A DNA stretch of 64,000 nucleotides from Macrosoma leucophasiata (lineage: Eukaryota; Arthropoda; Insecta; Lepidoptera; Hedylidae): the NCBI GenBank assembly GCA_036365455.1, contig JAWQUS010000030.1:9176001-9240000 (forward strand), written 5' to 3'. The notes under the pieces are model-generated. The model worked only from the letters and a program-made list of their open reading frames with translations. It had not been told where the DNA came from and ran no database searches. This document shows, in pieces, positions 46,601 to 56,575 of this stretch; position 1 is the stretch's first letter; the number at the start of each line of letters is the position of its first letter. Made by a program: the position numbers and the translations under genes.

Positions 46601-49600
46601 TTGGAGAGAGTGATTAAGGAGAGTATGCGGCTATACACTGTTGTTCCCATCATTGCCCGTACCATTGACAAGGATATACATTTACGTAAGTATTAGTAAA
46701 AATACTAAACTAATATACCTACATTACACTTATTACATAACCCAAAACTTTACAGGAATATGGTTCGGTTTTCTTCCTGTTTTTATTACCCAAAATATTT
46801 TTAATAGCAATAAATTTGGTGATGGACGCCTGCGATGACTAAAAGTCCTTATATGTAAACCTCTTATGAATGACAAATGATATGGGCTAGTGAAGTTTTC
46901 TTCTTTTTCTTTTTAATTATAAAGTTGTAAAATCTTTAAATAAACGTAACTGCGCATGTAAGGATAAGTATTCATAAAGTCACTCATGATTAGCCAGTAT
47001 TTCTGATTATATTTCTATGTTCTATGTATGTAATATTGGAATATTTATCGCTAAAAGTCTCCCCCCTCCCTCAAACCCGACTTGTGACAGAAGACTCATC
47101 TGCAAAATCTTTGCCTGGAATTGCGCTTGGGCATACCAGTAGTGGTTTAGGCATCCCTTACGATTTAAAATTGTTGGTCTGAAAATTTTTATCAATAAAC
47201 TTCAGTAGCCATAATGTTCAAAAATTCTAATATGGGTTTGCATAATTATTGTAACATGTGAAATTCTTTTACAATTTATTACTCACTTTAGGATTTTCTG
47301 CTTTTATTGAAAACGGTTTACAGACTTTTGAATATTAGTGACTGTAATATTTATGACATACAAATTTAGTACATATTGTATTCAGAGGTTTTTATTTTAT
47401 GGCTTTGTACATATTATGTGACAAGTACGGACAAATTATGATTAAGACCAAAAACATTATAGCATTTTAGATTATGATCAAAAAAGTCAGGGAATAAGGT
47501 TGTCAACGACAAACAACACGCCATTGGTATACTGTTAGACATGAGCAAGGCCTATGATAGAGTTATATACTCCATCTTGCTGAGAAAACTTTATGATATA
47601 GGTATAAGGGGGCTAGCATACAATTGGTTCATATCTTACCTCCATCAAAGAGTGCAATACGTAGATATTACATACAACGACTTACAGACTGGATTCATTA
47701 AGAAAATCAGATCTGATAAAAATATATTAAAGCAGTCAATACCCCAGGGGAGCGTACTGGGTTGTCTGCTATTTTTAATTTATATCAATGACCTTCCCAG
47801 TATCTCTAATATTCCATGTGTTCTCTTCGCTGATGATGTTTCTTTAATCCTTCCTTGTCCGAATAACACCTCATTACATTCATTATTAACGACCAACCTA
47901 AATATTATTACAAACTGGCTTCAATCTCATAACCTTGATATTAATTTCAATAAAACTAAAATTATGCAATTCAGACCGTACCAAAAACAACCTCTATTAA
48001 TAAACTACCAATACTTAAACATCCCAATACAATCTGTTGACTCCCACTGTCTATTGGGTATCAATATAGATACACATCTAAACTGGAAGGAACATGTAGA
48101 TAAAACAGTTAGTAAACTATCTAGTTTTGTGTATGCCCTCCGAGAGCTTAAAAAAACTACGGACCTAAAGACAGCAACCTGCGCCTACTACGCATACGCA
48201 GACGCCTGGCTGCGCTACGGCATTGTACTTTGGGGGAACAGCAAGGATGCTAATAAAGTTTTTATTTTGCAAAAGAAATGTATCCGAATACTTGCTAATA
48301 TAGATTCCATGACTAGCTGCAAATCGTACTTTATTAAATATAAAATAATGACCTTACCATCTTTGTATATATCAGAGATTTGTTCTCTTGTAAGAAATAA
48401 CACAGACTGGTTCCCTCAACATTCTCGCCCCGAAAATCTAAGACATAAGGTTAAATTGGCTATAATCACATCAAAATTACAAATAGTTAATACCGGCCCT
48501 TACTCTATGTCAATAAAAATATATAATCAAATTCCAAATTCTATTAAACACATACAAAATAATAAATTATTTAAAAACAAATTAAATGAATTCTTAACAC
48601 AAAAATGCTATTACACGTTGCAGGAGTTTTTTAGCGATAAGTAAAGATGAAAATAATAATAAAGATTATACATATAAGTACCGACCAAATTGTTATTGCT
48701 ATATTTTTCTGTTTAATCGATGTCATGCAAAATTTTATAATAAAAATATATAAATTAATAAATAGATACAATCACATATATTAAATAATATGAATAATAG
48801 CTCTGAATTTAAATGTCTTCATTTAAGATTATAGTCATAAGTTTATATTGTAATGTAAAATATTATATGTACATGAAATGTTCTCATAATTTTGCGGTGC
48901 CCCTACGGGGTGTTACATGTAACTACAAAATATTTAATTGTAAGACCTTATAACCATGTGACAAGCAAATAAATAAATAAATAAATAAAATAGAGAACCA
49001 GTGATTTGCTACCACCACATCAAGCAAGTAGTTCTTCTTTAAAATTAGGTATGTTAATATTTTTTGTTCTCTTTGCCCATCTTGCTAATTATGTTATTCA
49101 ATCCAGTTTATATAAATACCATTCCTGTCTTACGTCTAAAAGAAGGTACCTATAAAGGATATAGAAGAATTTTCTATTTATTTTTATCAACTTCCAGCAC
49201 AATGTAACGTAAAAGTACCAGCGGGCACAAGTGCTGTGGTAGGAGCGTTTGCGGTACATCGCTCAGAAGAAGCGTGGGGGCCGACAGCACACCAGTTCGA
49301 TCCTGATAGATTTTTGCCGAGCAGGTCTAAGGACCGACACCCAGCTGCCTTTCTTCCATTCAGCTACGGTTCACGAAACTGCATAGGTATTATCAAATTT
49401 TAAATTTATTAATCGTACCTCTATAACAATTGTCAGAAAACATATTTATTGAGACTCTACCTACCTAATACTCTCTACTTTTAGGTTGAAAACATCACAC
49501 CTGTAATCCCCAAAAAATACATACATTGAAGTATACATGCAAACACCAACGATTCGCCGGTTACGCTTTGCCCCATGTAACTGGTGGCGAGCCTGTTGAC

Positions 49601-50182
49601 ATCTACGGGCACATTACCAAACTCCGAAGTACTGAGAAACTTACAGAAAATGGAAAAATTCCAATAGAACCAGATAAAGGATTTTACAACGTTATCTCTG
49701 ATAACCCCGATCCAGGGATCGAACCCAGGACCCCAGCGTAGTATTAGTGGGCTGCTAGGCTACTGAGGCAGTTAAATATCCTAATATTTAAATAGAGCGC
49801 GAAAATAAATTTAATTCTAACGCGACCATGGCATATTATACACATTAATTTTATGGCAAAATGACGTTAGCTAGGTCGGCTAGTACTAGACAAAAACTGG
49901 AGGTCTTGATGCAATTTTATATCTGAACTTCAGTAAGTTTTCCACCTCAGTGCAGGAATGACGGCCCATTCAAAAGTGTGCTCAATTTGGTCTGATTCCG
50001 AGTTCTAGGTAATATCTTGTGATTCATTTTCAGGTAGGAACTTTGGTATGATAATAATGAAGAGTCTGATATCAAGCGTCGTGAGATCATACAAAATGGA
50101 AGCACAGGAAGTTGGTCCACTCAAAATTGAAGTGCTTTTATTTCCAATAAAGGGTCACCAGATAAAAATACGTAGAAGATAA
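34671..50182 (+). CDS. Clan-4 cytochrome P450 (CYP340/341-like), gene 2
   Basis: Complete ten-exon gene: 34671-34827, 37385-37474, 39193-39303, 40188-40373, 42896-43092, 44223-44286, 46051-46234, 46534-46685, 49198-49386, 50034-50182 (stop TAA). 1479 nt, 492 residues. Intron phases 1,1,1,1,0,1,2,1,1 are the same as in gene 1, and exons 1-5, 8 and 10 have the same lengths as gene 1. Marks: membrane anchor (MIAVIVLMVIATCYW), hinge LPVPPTLPVLGN, WKTHR (123-127), AGNDTT (301-306), ESMR (359-362), FDPDRF (414-419), heme loop FSYGSRNCIG with axial Cys442. Expected ER monooxygenase using CPR electrons; substrate unknown (this group expands in xenobiotic and odorant metabolism, family knowledge only). 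The introns are swollen by Helitron, mariner, LINE and family A insertions, yet splice sites are intact. It is head-to-head with gene 1, 9.2 kb apart. CYP340/341 naming is inference. Confidence 0.93.
34900..35400 (+). mobile_element. LINE 3'-end fragment (jockey/CR1 type)
   Basis: ACCAGCTTGGTCCACTTGAC and AATCGTTGACGACAGGCC match the RT C-terminal region of the decayed LINE at 11030-11260; frames are broken. In intron 1 of P450 gene 2. Confidence 0.65.
36503..36842. mobile_element. MITE-like element with ~30-bp imperfect inverted ends
   Basis: The left end TATAGTGCAGGGTGTGCAAT and right end (reverse complement TATAGCACCCGTGTGCAATG) match imperfectly for about 30 bp. GC-rich ends (GGGCGCCGCC, GAGGGCGCC), no coding, no clear target duplication. 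In intron 1 of P450 gene 2. Confidence 0.5.
37205..37320 (+). repeat. Family A repeat, diverged fragment
   Basis: TTCACATTGATGTTAAGTAATGACTGCAG (landmark core TTAAGTAATGACTGCAG) and GTGCCTGTGATAG; ends about 65 nt before exon 2 of P450 gene 2. Confidence 0.6.
37830..37868. repeat. Short inverted repeat
   Basis: Perfect 17-bp arms (37830-37846, TTAGTGTTTGTTTCATG; 37852-37868) with a 5-nt spacer, inside Helitron copy 2. In copy 1 the matching place (near 27480-27500) shows only one arm (CAAACAAACAGTAAATG region), so the fold-back seems specific to this copy. Confidence 0.85.
38064..38474 (-). repeat. CCA-type minisatellite with proline-rich open frame, copy 2
   Basis: 136-codon open frame of Pro/Thr/Ser repeats after the unique start VMHFYPLMPPT, longer than in copy 1 and again antisense to its Helitron. 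Repeat units are GGT/GGC triplets on the plus strand, so length changes by threes keep the frame. Confidence 0.8.
39796..40078 (+). repeat. Family A repeat, full length
   Basis: T-run, ATGTAATTGAAGTGG to GGAGCTCTACCA, very close to the 8212-8508 copy. In intron 3 of P450 gene 2, about 110 nt before exon 4. Confidence 0.85.
40733..42012 (-). mobile_element. mariner transposon, defective copy
   Basis: About 1.28 kb with inverted ends (GGGGAAAAAGTTTCTTCGCA at the left; TTGGGGAAAAAGTCTTTTCGC read from the right) and a transposase on the minus strand. The helix-turn-helix part is at 41373-41717 (FKRFQSGNFDVKNAPRSGRP). The catalytic domain is at 40838-41446 with the DD34D residues in TGDEKW, HHDNARPHT and YSPDLAPSDFHLF. 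It is inserted in a Helitron-like repeat (40540-40732) in intron 4 of P450 gene 2, on the opposite strand. Confidence 0.88.
40838..41840 (-). pseudogene. mariner transposase, frameshifted
   Basis: All three catalytic Asp motifs of a DD34D transposase are visible, but the reading frame breaks at least three times: just after the start (near 41797), near 41400 between the DNA-binding and catalytic parts, and near 41230. Not able to make a full protein. Confidence 0.85.
42163..42405 (-). mobile_element. Helitron (family 2), copy
   Basis: Minus strand starts A|TCTATCTATATATATAAA at 42405 and runs to GAGGCAATACGAAGTTTGCC; the last bases read CCAG in place of CTAG. In intron 4 of P450 gene 2. Confidence 0.7.
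43344..43415. repeat. Perfect 33-bp inverted repeat (hairpin)
   Basis: Arms 43344-43376 and 43383-43415 are perfect reverse complements around a 6-nt loop (AGGTAC). Arm core: GGGGACAAGTATTGTTCTAT. No transposon ends around it. It is transcribed as part of intron 5 of P450 gene 2 and would fold as a hairpin RNA. Confidence 0.95.
44303..44450 (+). repeat. Family A repeat, 5' fragment
   Basis: GTAGCAAACAAGCACGC, GTAAGTGATGGCTGCAGCC, ATGCGTTGCTCC. Starts about 17 nt after the exon 6 donor of P450 gene 2. Confidence 0.7.
45790..46018 (-). repeat. Family A repeat, diverged copy
   Basis: Reverse orientation (TAATGGTAGTTCTAAACTATC, landmark core CTATCGTGTTCCGATTAG; ATGTTTGCCACCTTCATAAC). Ends about 32 nt before the exon 7 acceptor of P450 gene 2. 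Confidence 0.65.
47485..48990 (+). mobile_element. 5'-truncated non-LTR retrotransposon (jockey/CR1-like LINE)
   Basis: Same-strand insertion in intron 8 of P450 gene 2. It starts abruptly inside the RT domain (about 47485, in frame before the first Met) and ends after a stop at 48644 with a roughly 340-bp 3' UTR and an AAATAAATAAATAAATAA tail at about 48967-48990. That is the pattern of an aborted target-primed reverse transcription. Confidence 0.88.
47541..48644 (+). CDS. Reverse transcriptase, C-terminal two-thirds (LINE ORF2 fragment)
   Basis: 367 codons open from a Met in the RT domain: SKAYDRVIYSILL (RT motif A, catalytic Asp in the preceding LLDMSKAYD), SIPQGSVLGCLLFLIYINDL (motif B), LFADDVSLI (motif C, catalytic FADD), LGINIDTHLNWKEHV (thumb-side motif), then the conserved C-terminal region. 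The frame is intact, unlike the LINE at 8640-11516, so the insertion is fairly recent. The endonuclease and the RT N-terminus are absent, so it is not autonomous. Confidence 0.87.
   Translation: MSKAYDRVIYSILLRKLYDIGIRGLAYNWFISYLHQRVQYVDITYNDLQTGFIKKIRSDKNILKQSIPQGSVLGCLLFLIYINDLPSISNIPCVLFADDVSLILPCPNNTSLHSLLTTNLNIITNWLQSHNLDINFNKTKIMQFRPYQKQPLLINYQYLNIPIQSVDSHCLLGINIDTHLNWKEHVDKTVSKLSSFVYALRELKKTTDLKTATCAYYAYADAWLRYGIVLWGNSKDANKVFILQKKCIRILANIDSMTSCKSYFIKYKIMTLPSLYISEICSLVRNNTDWFPQHSRPENLRHKVKLAIITSKLQIVNTGPYSMSIKIYNQIPNSIKHIQNNKLFKNKLNEFLTQKCYYTLQEFFSDK
49490..49775 (-). repeat. tRNA-derived SINE-like repeat
   Basis: On the minus strand the head reads CCTCAGTAGCCTAGCAGCCC (A-box like), then GGGTTCGATCCCTGGATCGG (B-box like), followed by a unique body. 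The plus-strand open frame 49526-49741 is only antisense to it. In intron 9 of P450 gene 2. Confidence 0.55.
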
Positions 50183-50201
50183 AATAAATATTTACAATAA
50201 A
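50183..50201 (+). terminator. Polyadenylation signals of P450 gene 2
   Basis: AATAAA at 50183-50188, directly after the stop codon, and again at 50196-50201. The second would give a very short 3' UTR. Confidence 0.5.
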
Positions 50202-50271
50202 ATTCTAAAACATTGCAACTATTTCGCTTGGTACCACACCACAGAAATAAGCTGTCGACTTATCTTTTTTT

Positions 50272-50425
50272 TTACATCATGAAGTGGCAAACAAGCATAC
50301 AAATTACACTGATAAGAATACCTACTGAGTAAATACTGTAGCCTGTAAACGTCTACAGACATAAACCAGCGATTGTAGATGCCTCACCATTCGTGAGGCT
50401 TAAGATCCAATTTTTGAGGCATAAG
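50272..50425 (+). repeat. Family A repeat, 5' fragment
   Basis: ACATCATGAAGTGGCAAACA and later CTCACCATTCGTGAGGC landmarks; diverged. Just downstream of P450 gene 2. Confidence 0.65.
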
Positions 50426-50849
50426 AACAAGAAGAAAAGAAATTTTGAGAAGTGTAGATTAAGATTTGCCATGTTTTAATTTTATGTATTTTGTATTATG
50501 CTACATTCGAAACAAAATAATATGTCATGTAAAAAATATTAAAATTTCAATTAATATGCCTACTTTGATTTTTAATTACTTTATTTTTAGCCTACACTCA
50601 TGGTGCGTTGTGCCGTGTGCCGTGTGCATAATACTCGTAGATAAGCTCTACATAAGTGCAAATAGATACAATGATAATTTGAATTATCAGAATTTTAAAA
50701 AATATATTTTTTCACGTAAATAAGTATATTCAAATTTAATAATATGTAACTACAATTTGAGAATGAATAATAATTGCTTATAAACGTAATACGTACTTAG
50801 GTAGTTCATGTACCTACTACTACCTACTACGAAAACGTTATTATTTTTA

Positions 50850-50935
50850 CGGCTCTGTAATTTCCGGCACAGAGGCATGTCACCTTAGGCCCCAGGAGTC
50901 GGTATGGACCTATGTGAAATCTCTGAAACACTACC
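50850..50935 (-). repeat. Family A repeat, internal fragment
   Basis: GGCTCTGTAATTTCCGGCAC then AGAGGCATGTCACC and CTTAGGCCCCAGGAG on the plus strand correspond to the family A middle in reverse. Confidence 0.6.
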
Positions 50936-51007
50936 ACTAGTTATTACAATAACCAACTTACCCTGGTAATTTTAGATTAGGGGTTAATAAATAATACCAA
51001 AGACATT

Positions 51008-54000
51008 TTATTCTTCAGTTTTATTATTGTCATGTTTTTGAACCAGAATATCTGGTTTAATCAAAGTAGGAGTAGGGATAGGCACCGTGTTGAGGTCAAA
51101 TGACATAAAATCGTCATGGTCAATGACATCGCGAGAGTCATCTACTCCACATGTCAAGAACTTGTTATATTTACTCAAGTCTACAAACCCGATGCCACAT
51201 GGCCGATCTATCAGACGTGATGTCATCATACCTTGAGCGAAACCCGAACAAATGATGATCGAACCCAAATCATCCTAAAAGGGAATCAATAAAAGTGTAT
51301 TAGAAACATAGCATGGGTTGCTTAAACATAGCTGAACAATAATAGTAAAATTCTCGAGAGTTAAAACTCTATTATTTTCTAATAACCTTTGCCCTGTGCA
51401 TCGGGAATAGGATACTCTGAGTCCCCGGCGACCATATAAATATGAATTGTTAATTAGATTTGTGTACAACATACACACCGCGGACACTTGGCTAAAATTC
51501 CATACAAACGCTTATTCAGGTTACCTTCAGATACTACCATTGAGCTCATAATTACTTACAAGGTCAATGAGATACTATAAACATTCAATCAGGATGTGTT
51601 TTTACAAGCACACACGCAGTTGCCCGCTCGCAACCTCAGTGCACGAGGTTACCGGCATGGTACTTAAGGGGAGATGCGGGCTGCAAGAAGAAAATCAGGC
51701 GGGACGTCGAAGTGTCCATTCTATACGTAGTATTATTACATATTCTCTGGTACCGGCGACGCGACGGGTAAAGAAACATTGAATAAAGAAGTAAAATTAT
51801 CCTTACCGGACATAAGGCACCGTATTTTTCGGACTGAAAATAAAGTAGATGAATGTTGAAGTACTTACAAACGTAACCGATATAAAATTGTATTAATAAT
51901 GCAGAAATTTTATACCTTGCACGGAGGTTGTTGTATGCAGAGATACTTATTTTCGTTATTCCACATCGCCATGCAACGTTCTTGTGGTAGAATGGTCACG
52001 TCCACACGTCGAAGGTCGATCAGCAATGGAATTAAATATCCCTGGAGACATTTGAAGCTTGTAAAAATATTTATTCCCCTTTCTAAGGTACGTTGACTTA
52101 AAGATTAGGGATTACCAGACGAGTCATACGGTCTAAGCAAAAGAGCAGCGCAGAACCCCAAACTCACACTTGTCGTCCTTGTAGTTACATATTAATATTA
52201 ATCATTTTAGGCAATCGTCTAATGTTAGGCTGGAATATTATAGTGATGGAAAAATTAGAAAAGTAGGTAGGTAGAAACGTACCTACGTGCGTAGGTACGT
52301 TTCTACGAAAGGTGCTCTTGATTTTCCTGGACAGAACCACCCATAACCGTTGGTCTCATCCTATCAGAGTTTTAGAACAATCTAGCAGCCACATAAAAAA
52401 TAAAATAAAAACACACACACCACACATACATACTTCACTAGTTCACTACTTCTTATTCTCCATTTAGGTAATTATAAACCTCAATTCGTTGTTTCATTCA
52501 ATTTTTTTTTTAAATACATTGTTCTACCCTAGTTAATCACCCTTATTTCAACTATATCGTACAAATCATTATCTATATATATATATAAAAATTCAACCCG
52601 TTTTCCTTGGTCGCGGCATTACGGGTGAATGGCTGGACCGATTTGGCTAATATTGATTTTGAATGATTTTTGGAAGTCCAGGGAATGTTTAAAAGGTAAG
52701 AAAATATGAAAAAATTGAAGGGAAATAGTAAAAACCATCATTTCATTTTCCTATACAAATAGTCCGTATCTATCAAACCTTTGACACATGCCATATTTTT
52801 ATTCTGAGGCAATACGAAATTTGCCGGGTCAGCTAGTTTACAATAATAATGCATACCTACCTAAATTATTAAGTACATTGTCAACTTCAGAAAAGGCGCT
52901 GCATTGCGACAAACGTAGATATACACGTGAAGGTACTCACAATTTTACAGCACTTCCTCACCTACACACCTACTGATATCGGTTTTTTGGGTGTTCTCAA
53001 ATGTTTAAACTCTATAGTTATGAAAACCTATGCAAATGAAATAGGTCCATAAAAAATACAACTTACATTTCGTCTACTGCCCCATCCGAAATAATGACAA
53101 GTAGGGTCGCCTACGCGCTGGTCTAATTCAGCCGTGACGCCGTAGCGCACGCGGTTTATTATGAAATCAGAACCGGGCTCCCTATTATGGAATGAAAACT
53201 GCTTGTTCAGGACCAGTAGCGCCAAATTGTCCGGCACACAAGATATCCATCGCATTGTGTGATTGTACCCTGGTATAATTAATAAAAATACGAAAAAAAA
53301 TTGGGTATTAAATATATTACTATTTATATACCAATTTTTACTGGTTGTAGAGCTCTAATGACGGAGCTCACGGGCGTAGGCACCACCGCTTTATTACCTA
53401 ATCTATCAGCCGCCAAATGGTAGTGTTCTACACTATCGTGTTCTGATTATATGCTTATGTATGGCCTCGTAATAACTATCACAGAGTCAAAACAACATCT
53501 CAGGGATGGCAACGCATCTGCATTTTGACCTCTGGTTTTTGTATAGATGTCTATAGGCTGCAGTGATGACTGCAGCCTATAGACATCTATACAAAAACCA
53601 GAGGTGATGACTTAACATCAATGTAAGCTACATGCTTTACAACCTTCTTTCATAAAAAAACACCGTTGCTCCCAATCATGAAAGAATGAGCATGGCCTTT
53701 CAACGTAGCACCGCGACAAAGCCTTAGTTACCATAGGAAGGGCTACGAACAATACATCTATAGTATAAAAATAAGTCGGGTTTTCGTTCCTGACGCTATA
53801 ACTCCAGAACGCACGAACCGATTTCCACGGTTTTGCATTCGTTGGAGAGGTCTCGGGCTTCGTGAAGTTTATAGCAAAGAAGAATTCAGGATTATAAAAC
53901 GAAATCCACGCGGGCGAAGCCGTGGGCAACAGCTACTTTTACATAAAAAATAATGAAGTTTATTGCGTGCGATATAGATACAATTCCTTTTTTAAATACC

Positions 54001-55522
54001 TTTGTGTATACATAGATGTTGTACTACACGAAACGTTCCAGCGTATTCCAAAAATTTGTGTGTGCCAGAGAACACTTTGAACTTGTATCTCTCGCCATAC
54101 ACACAACTTGCTGGCGTGAGAACCACGTGGGCCTCTATCAACGCTCCAATACAAAACATCATTGCGTGCGAGAGATAATGGATCTAAAAAATGAAAAGGC
54201 TTATCCAATAACTTATTAACCCTACCTAAATAACTCGAACACAGAAAAGTACACTTCACCATCTGTGTGGCGTAGTGTGCCTTCTGCCACCAGAGCAAAA
54301 CTTTGCTACACTTGCCACCCGTGAGGCGTATTGTAAGTTGATTTGCCTCTGTGACAGTTTTATAACATTATCCTAAATTAAAATTTTAACACCGACATTG
54401 AAACTCTGGAAAACGGAACTCAGTATAATATTAAAAGTTAAATAGTTTGCTAGTTAAAAGTACCTTCACAGGTACGTACCTACTTAATTAAATAAGTACC
54501 TAGATTAGGAACATATTGGTCTGTTACAAATTATAATATTATCGTGTAAGCACAATAATGCTATGCCTCTATGCCCATATTGCCCATGTAGATACCTATC
54601 TATATATAGGTACAAGCCGTAGATAAACTCTAACATCAATAATACCTGTATGATAGATAAACATTATAATATAATATCGATACTCTTTAATATCGGTAGG
54701 TTTTTACTGGTGGTAGAGCTCCAGTGACGGAGCTCGCGGGCGTGGGCACCACCGCATTACCTAATATACTTGTCGCTAAATGGTAGTGTTCAGCACTATC
54801 GTGTTCCGGTCAGGTGGTAATGTACGGCCCTGTAATTTCTGACACAGAGGCATAACACCTTAGGCCTCAGGAGTGGTAACGCATCTGCATTTTGATCTTG
54901 GTTTCTGTGTGGATGTCTATAGGCTGCAGTCATCCCTTAACATCAATGTGAACTGCATGCTTGTTTGCCACTTCCATTACATAAAAAAAAAAACACTAGC
55001 TTCGGTGGATTCCTGCCTGTCTCATCGTCATCGTTAGATATAAAACTTAGAAGTTATAATCTATGCTATGATGCTAAATACTAATCACTGACTGGTGCTC
55101 CGAACATCCTTAACTTCATAATTAATTTTGTGACAAGCGAGTCTTGTGATCCCAAATGATGAATAAACTTTTTGATTTGATTTTGATCCAGACCAAAGTT
55201 GGTGAAGCATTATGAGACTGAAGCTTACAGGCGTCACCAAGAAAAGGGAGGCTCTCAAGTCGAGGTAGCCTAAATATGACTGAAATCTACCATTATCGAA
55301 TCTGTAATCGGTAAAGTTGTAACGGAAATGGGTATTAAATAAAATGAAAAACGGCACTGTGCGTTTAATTCGAAGAGAAAGATATAGTCGTTCGCAAAAT
55401 ATGGGACGCTTTAGGTTGGGTCTACATAAAAAATCTAGGCTAGATACTTACTACGTGCTGACCCTCACTTAGTTTTGCCTCCGTTCCTTGAAAACCTGCC
55501 GCATTATCGAAATCCATATCCA
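51008..55522 (-). CDS. Trypsin-fold serine protease homologue, catalytically dead (5' end incomplete)
   Basis: Five in-phase exons: 55522-55452, 54183-54000, 53269-53067, 52041-51916, 51274-51008 (stop TAA). They give about 282 codons of an S1-family protein. The first exon starts mid-codon, so a signal-peptide exon upstream is missing from my model. Family marks in order: [17 protein letters not shown] (N-terminal strand), [66 protein letters not shown]. Catalytic triad by alignment: His57 is Ser in LTPASC, Asp102 is Asn in DNLALL, Ser195 is Leu in CKDDLGS. There is also no R/K-IVGG activation site. The structural Cys pairs are kept. So it is a pseudoprotease (SPH), expected to be secreted; such proteins act in insect immunity and development, but its role is unknown. 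The C-terminus is an acidic tail. AATAAA overlaps the stop codon. Confidence 0.82.
51475..51755 (-). repeat. Interspersed repeat D, copy 2
   Basis: Reverse-oriented relative of 17745-17985 (GGGACGTCGAAGTGTCCATT and TCTATACGTAGTATTATTAC on the plus strand). In the last intron of the protease homologue. Confidence 0.65.
52271..52306. repeat. Short inverted repeat
   Basis: Perfect 17-bp arms (52271-52287, GTAGAAACGTACCTACG; 52290-52306) with a 2-nt spacer. Confidence 0.9.
52572..52836 (+). mobile_element. Helitron (family 2), intact ends
   Basis: A|TCTATATATATATATAAAAA at 52572; CCGGGTCAGCTAG|T at 52833-52836; 265 bp, no coding. In an intron of the protease homologue. Confidence 0.85.
53336..53660 (-). 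repeat. Family A repeat with internal fold-back duplication
   Basis: Reverse-oriented full-length copy whose middle is duplicated in inverse orientation (see 53529-53604), so it is longer than other copies. In an intron of the protease homologue. Confidence 0.85.
53529..53604. repeat. Perfect 36-bp inverted repeat
   Basis: Arms 53529-53564 and 53569-53604 are perfect reverse complements around a 4-nt loop GATG. The arm is family A sequence (TCTATAGGCTGCAGT). Other family A copies have this sequence only once, so the second arm arose locally. Confidence 0.95.
54701..54993 (-). repeat. Family A repeat, full length
   Basis: TTTTTACTGGTGGTAGAGCT to CACTTCCATTACATAAAAAA on the plus strand. In intron 1 of the modelled protease homologue. 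Confidence 0.85.
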
Positions 55523-56149
55523 CTAAGAAAAAGGAATATTTTAAATATCATTATAAAATGTTATTAAATCTATGTATGAAAAATTGCCGTATTAACTCTT
55601 ACGTAGAGTTGCGATACCACCAATTTGTCCTGCACCCATGTTTGTTAAACATTAAAATATAAAATGTTCATGAAACTAAACGTAACATTTAGTTGGCTGT
55701 AGGTATAGACTGTAGTAAAAAATAATAATTTTTAATTTATCTTGCACAGCGCTTGTTTATTCTTTTCGGCTTATTGTTAGCATACATTTACGACCGTAGC
55801 TAGCGTAGAAATATTAATTTCAATGTAACCCAAACAATTCTGATTAAACGATAACACAATAAAAGTACAAAATTGTGCATTGTATGAAATGAAGCACGGG
55901 GGGCTTGTAAATAACATTGATGTAAGGTCTCTACGTCTCTACCTCTACTCTCTACTAACTCCGCAGCGTTTGCTGTAAAAGAGGACCGTATACTGTGACC
56001 GTACGGACGTCGTCAGACGGCTCGCTTACTTTATTTTAGTTATTTCCACAGTACATAATATTATATCATAATAATATGATTTTTTTGTATGGGGACATCT
56101 TGCCGACGTTAATACTATTTTAAATATTTATTGCTAAAGAGAATGGTGC

Positions 56150-56375
56150 GCGCTATCTACGGTACGGGACTACGAGCTGAGTCCGATTATATTTTGGTAA
56201 TACCGATGATCCGCGCTCGACGTCCCGCCTTATTTCCCCTCTTGCAGCCTGCACCTCCCCTTGAGTCCCATACCGAAAGCCTCGTGCACTGAGGTTGCGA
56301 GCGGGTAACTGTGTGTGTACGTGTAAAAACACGCCCTGATTGAATTTTAGCCGAGTGTCTGCGGTGTGGTGGCGT
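56150..56375 (+). repeat. Interspersed repeat D, copy 3
   Basis: GCGCTCGACGTCCCGCC, CTCGTGCACTGAGGTTGCGA, GTGTAAAAACACGCCCTGAT, GCCGAGTGTCTGCGGTGTG: the same order as in the other two copies. Confidence 0.65.
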
Positions 56376-56575
56376 CGAGTGACAGTTTGTTTACTTCCCT
56401 TCATAATGGTCGAGGAGTGCTGCCATATACGTCATACTCTTGAACTGGTGCTGATGGGGGGGACTAGGGACTGGCCTGTGCTGCACATTTTTTCCTCACT
56501 ATCTCTCGTACGCGCGGAATAAGTTCGTACATGTTCGGGGGTGATGAGTATTTGTATACTCTTTGAGTGCCATAC

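Noticed and set aside
49526..49741. 71-codon plus-strand frame
   Set aside because: Antisense of a tRNA-derived SINE-like repeat head (B-box GGTTCGATCC on the minus strand).
53960..54298. 112-codon minus-strand frame over the protease homologue exon
   Set aside because: It is in a different frame from the trypsin-like reading of exon 54183-54000, which is supported by family motifs and splice phase.
55560..55630. Short ATG exon-like piece on the minus strand (MGAGQIGGIATL then GTAAG) considered as first exon of the protease homologue
   Set aside because: It is not signal-peptide-like, and nothing else supports it; left out of the model.
56153..56404. 83-codon minus-strand frame
   Set aside because: Lies in interspersed repeat D, which occurs three times in the window without keeping the frame.
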